Shown piece by piece: positions 15,578-23,665 of a DNA stretch of 45,562 nucleotides; positions within the stretch are counted from its first letter, which is position 1; each line of letters opens with the position of its first letter. The notes below the pieces were generated by a model. That model was given only the letters and a program-made list of their open reading frames with translations. It ran no database searches and was not told where the DNA came from. The position numbers and the translations under genes are program-made. Origin of the DNA: an uncultured Prevotellaceae bacterium (GTDB lineage Bacteria > Bacteroidota > Bacteroidia > Bacteroidales > Bacteroidaceae); NCBI GenBank assembly GCA_902770635.1, contig CACXTX010000033.1, positions 1 to 45,562 on the forward strand, read 5' to 3'.

Positions 15578-16345
15578 ATGATGAAATATATTATCGACTT
15601 GACGGTTCGCAGTGTTGAAAACCTCAGTCCCAAGCATGTTTTGATTAAGTTAACTGACCATCAGCCATTGCCTGAAATGCTGCCAGGACAGTTTGTTGAA
15701 GTACGTGTTGACGGTTCTCCTGCTACGTTTCTCCGTCGTCCTATCTCTATTCATTTCGTTGACAAGGTTCATAACGAGCTATGGCTCATGGTTGCCATGA
15801 TAGGTGATGGAACCCGTCAGATGGGACGGCTTCAGGCAGGTGATACCCTGAACTGTGTGCTTCCCTTGGGCAATGCCTTTACCATGCCTGCTGCTAAGGA
15901 TGAGAAAGTACTGCTGGTAGGCGGAGGCGTAGGTGTGGCCCCCATGCTTTATCTGGGTTCTGCATTGCATGCCCAGGGCATTCAGCCTACTTTCCTGTTG
16001 GGTGGACGTACAGCTCAGGACCTGTTGGAACTTGATATATTCAATAGGTACGGGCGCGTATGCGTAACGACAGAGGATGGTTCTTTGGGCGAGAAAGGCT
16101 TTGTTACCAATCATTCGGTGTTGAACGAGCATTTCGACCGTATCTGTACTTGCGGTCCCACCCCTATGATGAAGGCTGTGGCGCATTACGCCAAGGAGCA
16201 TGATATCACCTGTGAGGTCTCTTTGGAGAATTTGATGGCCTGTGGCCTGGGGGCTTGTCTCTGCTGTGTTGAGAAGACCACAGAAGGTAATTTGTGTGTA
16301 TGTAAGGAGGGGCCAGTGTTTAATATCCACAGGCTGCTGTGGTAA
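15578..16345 (+). CDS. pyrK: Dihydroorotate dehydrogenase electron-transfer subunit
   Basis: It carries electrons from the PyrD(B) FMN to NAD+ in pyrimidine synthesis. An FAD-binding domain with RRPISIHF (about residues 49-56), an NAD-binding motif VGGGVGVAPMLYLG (about 112-125), and a C-terminal 2Fe-2S site (ACGLGACLCC plus a further Cys in LCVCKEGP) are all visible. ATG 15578 or 15581 is the likely start (GTG 15572 is also in frame). pyrD follows after a 31-bp spacer made of heptad repeats, and the two products form the heterotetramer. Confidence 0.95.
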   Translation: MMKYIIDLTVRSVENLSPKHVLIKLTDHQPLPEMLPGQFVEVRVDGSPATFLRRPISIHFVDKVHNELWLMVAMIGDGTRQMGRLQAGDTLNCVLPLGNAFTMPAAKDEKVLLVGGGVGVAPMLYLGSALHAQGIQPTFLLGGRTAQDLLELDIFNRYGRVCVTTEDGSLGEKGFVTNHSVLNEHFDRICTCGPTPMMKAVAHYAKEHDITCEVSLENLMACGLGACLCCVEKTTEGNLCVCKEGPVFNIHRLLW

Positions 16346-16372
16346 TTCATAATTCATAATGCATAATTCATA
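16345..16372. repeat. Heptad repeat (ATTCATA)x4
   Basis: ATTCATA, ATTCATA, ATGCATA and ATTCATA, then a partial unit that runs into the pyrD ATG. It fills the whole pyrK-pyrD spacer. Confidence 0.9.
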
Positions 16373-16376
16373 ATTA

Positions 16377-17282
16377 ATGGCAAGATTAGATGTAAATATA
16401 GGGGCATTGACCTTGAAGAATCCAGTGATGACCGCTTCAGGCACGTTTGGCTACGGCCTCGAGTTCGCTGATTTCGTTCCCCTCGACGGACTGGGTGGCA
16501 TCATTGTCAAGGGAACCACGTTGAAGCCTCGTGAGGGCAATGACTATCCCCGTATGGCAGAGACAGCGCAGGGCATGCTCAACTGTGTAGGTCTGCAGAA
16601 CAAGGGTGTGGACTATTTCTGTGAGCATATCTATCCTCAGATCAAGGATATTGATACCAATATGATTGTCAATGTCAGTGGCTCTTCCCCAGAGGATTAT
16701 GCTGAGTGTGCAGCCCGTATTGATGCGTTGGAGGGTATTCCAGCTATCGAACTGAATATCTCCTGTCCTAATGTCAAGGATGGTGGTATGGCCTTTGGTG
16801 TCACCTGTGCAGGTGCTGAGAGTGTCGTCAAGGCAGTCCGTGAGCGTTATCACAAGACCATGATAGTCAAGTTGTCGCCCAATGTTACGAATATAGCGGA
16901 TATAGCCCGTGCTTGTGAGGCCCAGGGGGCAGATAGCGTGTCGCTCATCAATACCCTGATGGGTATGGCCATCGATATCGAGAAGCGTAAGACCCTGTTG
17001 AGCATCAACACAGGCGGATTGAGCGGTCCATGTGTCAAGCCAGTGGCTTTACGCATGGTATGGCAGGTAGCCAAGGCCGTCAAGATACCAGTGGTAGGCT
17101 TAGGCGGTATATCCAGTGCTACTGATGCCATCGAGTTCTTCATGGCAGGAGCTACGGCCATCGAGATTGGTACGGCCAACTTCCTGGATCCTGCCATTAC
17201 TGTGAAGGTACGCGATGGAATCAACCAGTGGCTTGATGCCCATGGGTGTCAGGATATACATGAAATCATCGGTTGTATATAG
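16377..17282 (+). CDS. pyrD: Dihydroorotate dehydrogenase, catalytic subunit, type 1B
   Basis: It oxidises dihydroorotate to orotate with FMN. The 301-aa TIM barrel has the N-terminal [14 protein letters not shown]45 (IIVKGTT), N-terminal NCVGLQN, the catalytic-loop Cys C130 in [10 protein letters not shown] (Cys is the base in class 1 enzymes), and the FMN phosphate loop [18 protein letters not shown]. Pairing with pyrK directly upstream places it in class 1B. A hairpin follows the stop. Confidence 0.97.
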   Translation: MARLDVNIGALTLKNPVMTASGTFGYGLEFADFVPLDGLGGIIVKGTTLKPREGNDYPRMAETAQGMLNCVGLQNKGVDYFCEHIYPQIKDIDTNMIVNVSGSSPEDYAECAARIDALEGIPAIELNISCPNVKDGGMAFGVTCAGAESVVKAVRERYHKTMIVKLSPNVTNIADIARACEAQGADSVSLINTLMGMAIDIEKRKTLLSINTGGLSGPCVKPVALRMVWQVAKAVKIPVVGLGGISSATDAIEFFMAGATAIEIGTANFLDPAITVKVRDGINQWLDAHGCQDIHEIIGCI

Positions 17283-17288
17283 AAAAAT

Positions 17289-17316
17289 TTGAGAGCGGCC
17301 AATGGGCCGCTCTCAA
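17289..17316. terminator. Strong hairpin between pyrD and aroC
   Basis: Perfect 12-bp stem (17289-17300 with 17305-17316) and a 4-nt loop. A T run follows it only on the minus strand (plus-strand bases 17282-17288 are A/T-rich), so it is a classic terminator for minus-strand transcripts; on the plus strand it lacks a clear T tail. Confidence 0.75.
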
Positions 17317-17385
17317 CCAACACAAAAACTAAACTAGACTTAACTAAAGCATATCAGGATTTTCACAAACCCTCAATAGCACTTG

Positions 17386-17393
17386 CAAAGATA
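17386..17393 (-). promoter_or_regulatory. Minus-strand -7 element in the pyrD/aroC gap
   Basis: TATCTTTG on the minus strand with a weak -33. It points toward the hairpin at 17289-17316, so it could produce an RNA of ~90-100 nt and no protein. Confidence 0.4.
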
Positions 17394-17438
17394 GTGCAAA
17401 TCTTTTAAACAGCAAGGCTTTTTATGTTTTTTTTGCAT

Positions 17439-18527
17439 TTAGATGCGATTTTCGTGCATTTTTGCCGCTTTATTTGACAAATATGCATCCAAAATCGTCA
17501 TTGCAGCCATTGATTCAACAATCGGTACAGCCCGAGGCAACACACAAGGATCATGACGACCTTTGGCCTTCAGTGTCGTTTCCTGTCCGTTTATGTCCAC
17601 CGTTTTTTGTTCACAGAGTAGGGTAGCCACTGGTTTAAAGGCTATTCGGCAGTAGATGTCCTGTCCGTTAGAGATACCTCCTTGGATGCCTCCGGAATGA
17701 TTGGTTTCAGTGGTAATCTGTCCATTTACAGAACAGAACCTGTCGTTTTGTTCCGATCCGCGGGCGGTCACACTATTGAATCCCTCACCATATTCAAAGC
17801 CTTTCACGGCGTTGATGCTCAGCATGGCAGCTCCCAACATGGCATGAAGCTTGCCAAATTCCGGCTCTCCAAGTCCTGCGGGACAGCCTTGTATGACACA
17901 GGTTATCACACCTCCGATGGTATCGCCTTCAGCTTTCACCTCCTCTATCAGCCGGATCATCTCTTCCGCCTTCTTACTGTCAGGACAACGGACGATGTTC
18001 TCCTCAGCCTTTGCCAGGTCGTAGAGCTTGTAGTCGCGGTCTAGTGCTATAGAGCCCACCTGCGAGGTGTAGGCGGTAATGCTTACTCCTACTTCTCTCA
18101 ATGCCAGTTTGGCCAGTGCACCGGCCACACATCGACTGATGGTGATACGGGCAGAGGAACGTCCACCCCCACGATGGTCTCGCACACCATACTTATAGGC
18201 ATACGTGTAGTCAGCATGTGAAGGACGATACAAATCCTTCATGTTGTCATAGTCATTCGAGTGCTGATTGGTATTCCTGACAATGAAGCCAATGGGACAT
18301 CCCGTTGATTTCCCTTCATATACGCCGCTCAACAGTTCCACCTGGTCTGCTTCTTTCCTGGATGTGGTGATAGAACTCTGTCCTGGCTTGCGCCTGTCCA
18401 GTTCCTGTTGTATGAACTCCAGGTCAATAGGGATGCCAGCGGGCATACCGTCTATGACACCGCCAATAGCCTCTCCATGACTCTCGCCAAACGTCGTCAG
18501 CCTGAATATGTTACCAAATGTATTCAC
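17439..18527 (-). CDS. aroC: Chorismate synthase
   Basis: It converts EPSP to chorismate with reduced FMN, the last step of the shikimate pathway. The 362-aa protein has [17 protein letters not shown] (residues ~13-29), [30 protein letters not shown] and the C-terminal [16 protein letters not shown] motif. The start is GTG 18527 ([14 protein letters not shown]), chosen by homology; it lies inside a heptad repeat unit (AGTGAAT). slyD lies 44 bp upstream on the same strand and probably shares the transcript. Confidence 0.96.
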   Translation of the reverse strand: MNTFGNIFRLTTFGESHGEAIGGVIDGMPAGIPIDLEFIQQELDRRKPGQSSITTSRKEADQVELLSGVYEGKSTGCPIGFIVRNTNQHSNDYDNMKDLYRPSHADYTYAYKYGVRDHRGGGRSSARITISRCVAGALAKLALREVGVSITAYTSQVGSIALDRDYKLYDLAKAEENIVRCPDSKKAEEMIRLIEEVKAEGDTIGGVITCVIQGCPAGLGEPEFGKLHAMLGAAMLSINAVKGFEYGEGFNSVTARGSEQNDRFCSVNGQITTETNHSGGIQGGISNGQDIYCRIAFKPVATLLCEQKTVDINGQETTLKAKGRHDPCVLPRAVPIVESMAAMTILDAYLSNKAAKMHENRI

Positions 18528-18571
18528 TTTTCATTTTTCACTCTTCACTCTTCACTTTTCACTTTTCACTT
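18523..18571. repeat. Heptad repeat, seven copies, filling the slyD-aroC spacer
   Basis: Exactly seven 7-bp units on the plus strand: TTCACTT, TTCATTT, TTCACTC, TTCACTC, TTCACTT, TTCACTT, TTCACTT. The array reaches from inside the aroC start region to the base before the slyD stop codon. Confidence 0.93.
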
Positions 18572-19144
18572 TTAATGGCAATCGCAGTTGCATTGACTGC
18601 CACAATCGCTGTTACAGTCACCATGACAGTTGCCGCCACAGCCACTGCATCCGCCTGTCATGTGCTTGATGAGCTGTTGTACTTCCTCACTGGTTGCCTC
18701 GCGGTTCTCCACTACTTTTCCTTCGAAGTGCAGGGTTTCGCCAGCCAGTGGATGGTTCAAATCCACCTTTACCTTCTCCTCACCTACTTCCACGATGCGA
18801 CCATAGAATCGGTTACCGTCTTCGTTCTGCAAGGGGACAATGGCATCCACGTAGATGTGCTCATGGTCAAATCGGCCATCCACACAGAACATCTCGCGGT
18901 CTAGATCCAACACACGTTCGTCAACATATTCCCCGTAGGCTTCCTCTTTTTCCAGTGAGAAACTGAAATCCTGGCCTTTTTCCAAGTTGACCACGTTTTT
19001 CTCAAAGGCATCCAGCGTAATGCCAAAGCCGGTAATAAACTGGAAAGGCTGGTCAGCCTTTGTTTCCTCCATCAGTTCTTTTCCTTGTTCACCGTTTACG
19101 TACAGACGGTAATTCAAAGCAATGAATTTGTTCTTATTCTCCAT
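18572..19144 (-). CDS. slyD: SlyD-type FKBP peptidyl-prolyl isomerase
   Basis: A cytoplasmic FKBP-type prolyl isomerase/chaperone. Residues ~1-70 and ~125-160 form the FKBP part with an inserted IF domain between; motifs include FITGFGITLDAFEKNV and the DLNHPLAGETLHFEGKV block typical of SlyD. The last ~30 residues are a Cys/His-rich tail (GGCSGCGGNCHGDCNSDCG...), a metal-binding feature of SlyD that in other bacteria serves nickel handling. Start ATG 19144 fits homologues and the promoter -7 element (19176-19183, minus strand). It precedes aroC. Confidence 0.93.
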   Translation of the reverse strand: MENKNKFIALNYRLYVNGEQGKELMEETKADQPFQFITGFGITLDAFEKNVVNLEKGQDFSFSLEKEEAYGEYVDERVLDLDREMFCVDGRFDHEHIYVDAIVPLQNEDGNRFYGRIVEVGEEKVKVDLNHPLAGETLHFEGKVVENREATSEEVQQLIKHMTGGCSGCGGNCHGDCNSDCGSQCNCDCH

Positions 19145-19175
19145 CGATTTTCTGTTCAGTTTAATTTTCAGGGTA

Positions 19176-19183
19176 CAAAAGTA
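19176..19183 (-). promoter_or_regulatory. slyD promoter -7 element
   Basis: TACTTTTG on the minus strand, 31 bp before the slyD ATG. Confidence 0.65.
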
Positions 19184-19254
19184 CGAATAAGTGGGCGAAA
19201 AACCAAATGAATAGCGTTTTTTCTTATATATAATAAGGTATATATAGCTCTTCA

Positions 19255-19298
19255 TTGACCTTTGTCAAGGTTTCCCCAGAATCTTTGACAGACGTCAA
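19255..19298. promoter_or_regulatory. Pair of TTGAC-N4-GTCAA palindromes
   Basis: Two 14-bp sites, 19255-19268 and 19285-19298, with identical half-sites TTGAC/GTCAA and 4-bp spacers, exactly 30 bp apart. The layout matches CRP/FNR-family sites (FNR: TTGAT-N4-ATCAA). They lie between the divergent slyD promoter and the promoter at 19336-19367, centred about 80 and 110 bp upstream of the latter's predicted start. Confidence 0.6.
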
Positions 19299-19335
19299 GA
19301 ATTTGGTCTGTGTACGCAAACAATTTGCTAAAAAG

Positions 19336-19367
19336 TTTGGAATGTATTCCTTTTTGCCGTACCTTTG
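19336..19367 (+). promoter_or_regulatory. Promoter of the broken small secreted-protein gene
   Basis: TTTG (19336-19339), a 20-bp spacer and TACCTTTG (19360-19367), followed by a ~75-nt leader to ATG 19446. Confidence 0.75.
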
Positions 19368-19445
19368 CATTGTCAATCAGATAAAACTGATGACGTAAGG
19401 ATAACTTTTAAGTAAGATTAAAAAGATTAAGAAAGGGTAACAAAA

Positions 19446-19762
19446 ATGAAAAGAATGATTCTTACAATTGTAGCAATGCTTAGCATGACTATGACATTTG
19501 CTGAGAATGAGAACATGTGAAGAAGCTCAGCCAGGCTCTCGGTTTGTCGAAGGATCAGGTTGAAGGTGTAGCCGAAGTACACAAGACTTTCAGTGCTGAG
19601 ATGCTGTTTGCAGCACAGTACGGTAAGGAAGAGCGCGCCAAGATGGTTGAGAAGGCCATTCAGAAGGACCTCGCTTACATGAACTACATGCTGAGCGACA
19701 GCCAGTACCGCAAGTATGTGATGCTGCTCAATGTAACACTTCACAACCGTGGTTTGAAATAA
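19446..19762 (+). pseudogene. Small secreted protein gene broken after its signal peptide
   Basis: ATG 19446 encodes a signal peptide (MKRMILTIVAMLSMTMTFAE, likely cleavage after TFA) but the frame stops at TGA 19518-19520. The second part, read from GTG 19517 in another frame (81 aa, KKLSQALGLSKDQVEGVAEV...), is a helical domain I recall being preceded by a signal peptide in related Bacteroidota proteins. Removing the TG of ATGTGAAG restores ENM-KKLSQ, so a 2-bp insertion or a larger deletion is likely. A strong promoter and terminator still frame it. Alternatively the 81-aa part may be translated alone from GTG 19517, by coupling, as a cytoplasmic protein. Function unknown. Confidence 0.6.
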
Positions 19763-19793
19763 TCAGACAGAAATTATTAAAATCATTGAATAG

Positions 19794-19822
19794 CCATCGT
19801 CCTTCGGGACGGTGGTTTTTTT
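19794..19822 (+). terminator. Intrinsic terminator with UUCG tetraloop
   Basis: 9-bp stem (19794-19802 with 19807-19815, one G-U pair), loop TTCG, then a T7 run. Confidence 0.93.
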
Positions 19823-19872
19823 ATGTTAAGGTTATCGTTCCCGTTCCTGTTCTTGATTTTGTTTAAAAAATA

Positions 19873-19904
19873 TTTGGTAAATCATTCACTTATTCGTACC
19901 TTTG
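19873..19904 (+). promoter_or_regulatory. Promoter of the polysaccharide locus
   Basis: TTTG (19873-19876), a 20-bp spacer and TACCTTTG (19897-19904). It has no flanking inverted repeats of the invertible-promoter type. A 6-bp stem-loop (19914-19931) follows at the 5' end of the transcript. Confidence 0.8.
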
Positions 19905-19913
19905 CAGTCTGAT

Positions 19914-19931
19914 ATAACCTAGATTGGTTAT
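19914..19931 (+). promoter_or_regulatory. Leader stem-loop before upxY
   Basis: ATAACC / GGTTAT with a 6-nt loop, within a few bases of the predicted transcript start. It is a candidate recruitment element for the NusG-like product encoded just downstream (inference). Confidence 0.4.
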
Positions 19932-19950
19932 GATAGCAGCTTAGGATCCA

Positions 19951-20496
19951 ATGGAAAAAACAGATAAAGCACCTACTTGGGTGGTCGTTCGGACTTTTAA
20001 TAAGAAAGAGATGGAGGTTAGTTCATTCCTGACAAAGAATGATCTTCATCACTTTATTCCGATGACCTATAGCGAAAAGTTGAAAAAAGGCGAGGAAAAG
20101 CCTCGTAGGGTGCAGGTTCCTGTTATCCATAATTACATCTTTTTGGAGAAGAGCCTTGAGGAAAAGGAGCTTCGCAACAAGTTGGCGGAATGTGGTTCCC
20201 CGATGTTTCTGATGAAGGATAAAAGTTCTGGGGCTCTTGCTGAAATACCGGACCGCGACATGGTGGAATTCCGTCTGCTTTGCGATCCAGACTATTCCAA
20301 GACCCCTAAGGAGTTTGCCGATGTCGAAGATAGCGAAGTCCTTCCCGGCAAGGATGTGATGGTAGTCCATGGGCAGTTTAAAGGCATTCGTGGCAAACTT
20401 TGTAAGAAGAACCAGAAATACTGGTTTGTAAAGACCGTAGGAGGTATCAGCGTCATGCTGCGCATCTCCCGTTGGTACTGTAAGGTAGTGGATTAA
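19951..20496 (+). CDS. UpxY-family transcription antiterminator (NusG paralogue)
   Basis: The 181-aa protein has a NusG N-terminal domain (TWVVVRTFNKKEMEVSSFL, residues 9-27; VPVIHNYIFLEKS, ~57-69) and a C-terminal KOW-like part (PGKDVMVVHGQFKGIRGKL, ~131-149). In Bacteroides, UpxY proteins sit first in each capsule operon and prevent early termination of their own long transcript. Position and sequence match that role. No upxZ partner is visible next to it. A promoter and short leader precede it, and the next gene starts 25 bp downstream. Confidence 0.93.
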   Translation: MEKTDKAPTWVVVRTFNKKEMEVSSFLTKNDLHHFIPMTYSEKLKKGEEKPRRVQVPVIHNYIFLEKSLEEKELRNKLAECGSPMFLMKDKSSGALAEIPDRDMVEFRLLCDPDYSKTPKEFADVEDSEVLPGKDVMVVHGQFKGIRGKLCKKNQKYWFVKTVGGISVMLRISRWYCKVVD

Positions 20497-20521
20497 TAAC
20501 GAAAATGATAATTATCAAGAT

Positions 20522-23500
20522 ATGCAAGAATTCAATATAGACAGTTCCAAACTTCAGATGGAAACGGAAGAAAGAGGTGCTTCCTTCTTCGATTTCGAGA
20601 AAATCAAGATGGTGTTCATCCTTCATTGGAAGTGGTTCATCCCGTCTGTAGTCATTTGCCTGTTATTGGCTGTGTATTATCTGTGGGTCACCCCCACCAC
20701 TATCTCGGTAACGGGTAAGATGCAGCTTATTGAGAGAAGTCAGGGGAAGAGCAATTCTTCCGCCGGTATGGCCATTTTGAGCTCTCTTCCTTTGGGGTTG
20801 GGCAATAGTATCAGTAGTACACTGGGTGGCGCTGCGGGTATTGACATCGAAAAGGAGATTCTGACTTCTACCGACTTGGTTCGTGATGTCGTTTACGACT
20901 TAAACCTTTATACCACCTATAAGGTAGAGAGGTGGGGTAGGAGTACGCAACTCTATAAAGACCAGCCTGTGGAGGTCACCCTTGACAGGACCCACCTGCT
21001 CTGGATGGATCGTGAACTGCCTTTGAATTACCACCAGGCCAGCATGACCATCAGTAAAGACGATAAAGGCTACGAGGTGCAGGGATCTGCCGATGGAAAG
21101 CCCTTCACTAAGCGTTTCACCTCCCTTCCCGTCAGTATCAGGACGGAGGTGGGTACCGTCAGGATAGCAGATAATGATCAGCTCACGGCTTCTCAGCGTA
21201 AGGCTTATGCGAAGGGCTTTGAGTTGAAAGCCACCATTGCCCCCCCGATGATAGTTGCGAAGGGTTATATTTCACGCATGGTGGTGGCACCCCCGAAGAA
21301 AGAAGTTTCTAACTTGCTCAATCTGACGCTAAGAGATGAGAGCATGATTCGTGGCATGGACTTCATCACACGTTTGGTGACAATCTACAATCGTCGTGGT
21401 AAAGAAGATGTTGACGAGCAGAATCGCAAGACCGATCAGTTTGTCAACGATCGTTTGTCCAAAATAAATGTGGAATTGGGCCTTAGCGACGATGCATTCC
21501 AGCGTTCTAAGGAAAAATACCAGATTACAGATCCCGAAGCAGATGCTAGTGAGGCATTAAGTAAGAAGAATCAGTATGAGGAACAGTTAATACAGATAGG
21601 TATCCAGCTTCAGTTGCAGGATTATATGAACGAGTTTGCTCAGAATCCTGCCAATATCTATGAGGTTATTCCTGTTGTTAGCGGTGGTATGAGCTATGGT
21701 AATATGGGTGGCATGAGTGCTGGTGGTGGCCAGGCTTTGAGTCGTCATAACACCCTGGCTTTCCAGCGTAAGGAACTTTTGAAAAGCATGAGCGAGAAGG
21801 CTCATCAGGTACAGCGTGTAACAGAATTGATAGAGGAACTTCGTCCAACGCTTCTCACCGAACTGTCTCGTATGCGTCAGGCTATTGTCATCCAGCGTCA
21901 GAATGTGGAGCGTGAATACAAGAAAGCGATGGAGCGTATTGGCAGTGCTCCTCGTATGGAACGCCTATTTACCGATATCGATCGTCTTCGCGAAATCAAA
22001 CAGGGTGTCTATACGGTGATGCTGCAGAAACGCGAGGAATTGGCCATGAATCGTGTGGATGCCACTAATAAAGGCAAACTGATTGAGAAAGTTCAGGTAA
22101 ATGGTGGTAGTGATATGCCTAAACAGGGCTTTGTTCTGTTGATAGCATTAGTTTTGGGTATTGTCATTCCATTCTTGGCTATCTTATTGCTGTTTTTCCT
22201 GAAAAATAAGGTGGAGACGCGCAACGATTTGGAAAAATCTGCTAAGTTCCCCGTATTGGGCGAAATTCCAACCGTCAACAACGAGGAAACTCTTCGTACC
22301 CTTCGTACCAATTTGTTGTTGCATTTACAGGAAGGTCAGAAAACCATTTTGGTCACTTCCAATGCTGCGGGCGATGGTAAGACCTTTAATGCTCTTCGTT
22401 TGGCTGAAGGATTAGCTCGCTTGGACAAAAAGGTCGTCCTCTGCGATTTCAATCTTCGTCATCCAGGCATAGCCAAGGCACTTTCTCTTCCTGAGAAGTC
22501 TGGGGTTTACGAATTGTTATGTAAGGGCATGCTTTCAACTGCTGATGTCCAGTCATACACCGTTCAGGCTGAGGGTTTTGATGTGTTGGTAGCCGGCAAG
22601 TTTGGCCAGGTTCATCCTTCTGACCTCCTTGCTCGCAACAGTTTCGAACAGCTGATGGGAATGTTGAAATCCCAGTACGACTATGTGATTATCGATTCTC
22701 CCGCACTGGCTGATTGCAGTGATACCTACCAGCTTGCCACGCAGGCTGATGCCACCTGTTTGGTGGTCAAGGCCGACCATACCCTCCAGTCCGATGTAAA
22801 ACATTTGGATCTATTGAATCGCTTACCTGATAAACTGATGATTTTTAATGCTATTGATATGACTAAGAAAAAGTATAAATACCTTTACAAGCAGTTTTTG
22901 ACGCTGCTTTCTGTTGTGCTCTTACTCACATCTTGTTCTGTTAAGAAATTTGCCTATTTTCAGGGTGCTGACAAGATTAATCTCAACCAACAAAGTGCTT
23001 TCTACGATGCGCGCATCATGCCTAAGGACCAGTTGGACATCAAGGTCTATACCATCAGTCCCGAGGCTTCTGCGCCCTTTAATATGTCCAATGTCTCGGT
23101 ATCTAGTGGAGGGCAAGGTTCTTCTGCCTCTGCTGGTAGTTCTCAGAATTATCTGGTCAGCAACGATGGAACCATCGAATTCCCAGTTTTAGGCCGTATC
23201 AAGGTCGTTGGTCTGACCAAGGAAGAGTGTGAGAAGATGATTCTGGAAAAGATCCGTCCTTATATGGCGGCCACAGAAGAACCTATTGTCACCGTTCGTC
23301 AGGCTAATTATACCATTACTGTTTTAGGTGAGGTTGGCAGTCCTGGCATTATTCAGGTCAGCCGTGAAAAGATAAATATTTATGAAGCTTTAGCGATGGC
23401 TGGCGATATGACCGTCAATGGTATTCGCGATCGTGTCAAGCTCTTCCGTGAGAATGCCGATGGTACCCGTGAACTGCACATGCTTGACTTGAGCGATGCC

Positions 23501-23665
23501 AACATCATGAACTCCCCCTATTTCTATCTCCAGCAGAACGACATGATTTATGTGCAGCCCAGCGTTGTCAAGAAGATGCAAGGCAACCTTGTTACCAGTC
23601 TGATCATTCCTCTTACTACTTCTCTGGTATCTTTCTCTGCATTACTCATCGCATTGTTTAAGTAA
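20522..23665 (+). CDS. Wzc-like co-polymerase/kinase fused to Wza-like export lipoprotein
   Basis: One uninterrupted 1047-codon frame. Residues 1-~779 form a PCP-2a/Wzc: Wzz domain with TM1 (~30-55), a long periplasmic coiled-coil region, TM2 (~536-560), and a cytoplasmic BY-kinase-like domain with Walker A SNAAGDGKT (613-621), Walker A' DFNLR (642-646; canonical DxDxR has its second Asp replaced by Asn) and Walker B VIID (722-725). From Met780 (ATG 22859) the sequence is a complete Wza/OPX lipoprotein: signal peptide MTKKKYKYLYKQ + LTLLSVVLLLTSC with lipid Cys805, polysaccharide-export domain and SLBB repeats, and a C-terminal hydrophobic helix. The two are normally separate genes; no stop codon lies between them. 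Either signal peptidase II cuts a polyprotein, or ribosomes reinitiate at 22859. Confidence 0.9.
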   Translation: MQEFNIDSSKLQMETEERGASFFDFEKIKMVFILHWKWFIPSVVICLLLAVYYLWVTPTTISVTGKMQLIERSQGKSNSSAGMAILSSLPLGLGNSISSTLGGAAGIDIEKEILTSTDLVRDVVYDLNLYTTYKVERWGRSTQLYKDQPVEVTLDRTHLLWMDRELPLNYHQASMTISKDDKGYEVQGSADGKPFTKRFTSLPVSIRTEVGTVRIADNDQLTASQRKAYAKGFELKATIAPPMIVAKGYISRMVVAPPKKEVSNLLNLTLRDESMIRGMDFITRLVTIYNRRGKEDVDEQNRKTDQFVNDRLSKINVELGLSDDAFQRSKEKYQITDPEADASEALSKKNQYEEQLIQIGIQLQLQDYMNEFAQNPANIYEVIPVVSGGMSYGNMGGMSAGGGQALSRHNTLAFQRKELLKSMSEKAHQVQRVTELIEELRPTLLTELSRMRQAIVIQRQNVEREYKKAMERIGSAPRMERLFTDIDRLREIKQGVYTVMLQKREELAMNRVDATNKGKLIEKVQVNGGSDMPKQGFVLLIALVLGIVIPFLAILLLFFLKNKVETRNDLEKSAKFPVLGEIPTVNNEETLRTLRTNLLLHLQEGQKTILVTSNAAGDGKTFNALRLAEGLARLDKKVVLCDFNLRHPGIAKALSLPEKSGVYELLCKGMLSTADVQSYTVQAEGFDVLVAGKFGQVHPSDLLARNSFEQLMGMLKSQYDYVIIDSPALADCSDTYQLATQADATCLVVKADHTLQSDVKHLDLLNRLPDKLMIFNAIDMTKKKYKYLYKQFLTLLSVVLLLTSCSVKKFAYFQGADKINLNQQSAFYDARIMPKDQLDIKVYTISPEASAPFNMSNVSVSSGGQGSSASAGSSQNYLVSNDGTIEFPVLGRIKVVGLTKEECEKMILEKIRPYMAATEEPIVTVRQANYTITVLGEVGSPGIIQVSREKINIYEALAMAGDMTVNGIRDRVKLFRENADGTRELHMLDLSDANIMNSPYFYLQQNDMIYVQPSVVKKMQGNLVTSLIIPLTTSLVSFSALLIALFK

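Noticed and set aside
19860-19950. Phase-variable capsule promoter as in Bacteroides fragilis
   Set aside because: No inverted repeats of 15 bp or more flank the upxY promoter.
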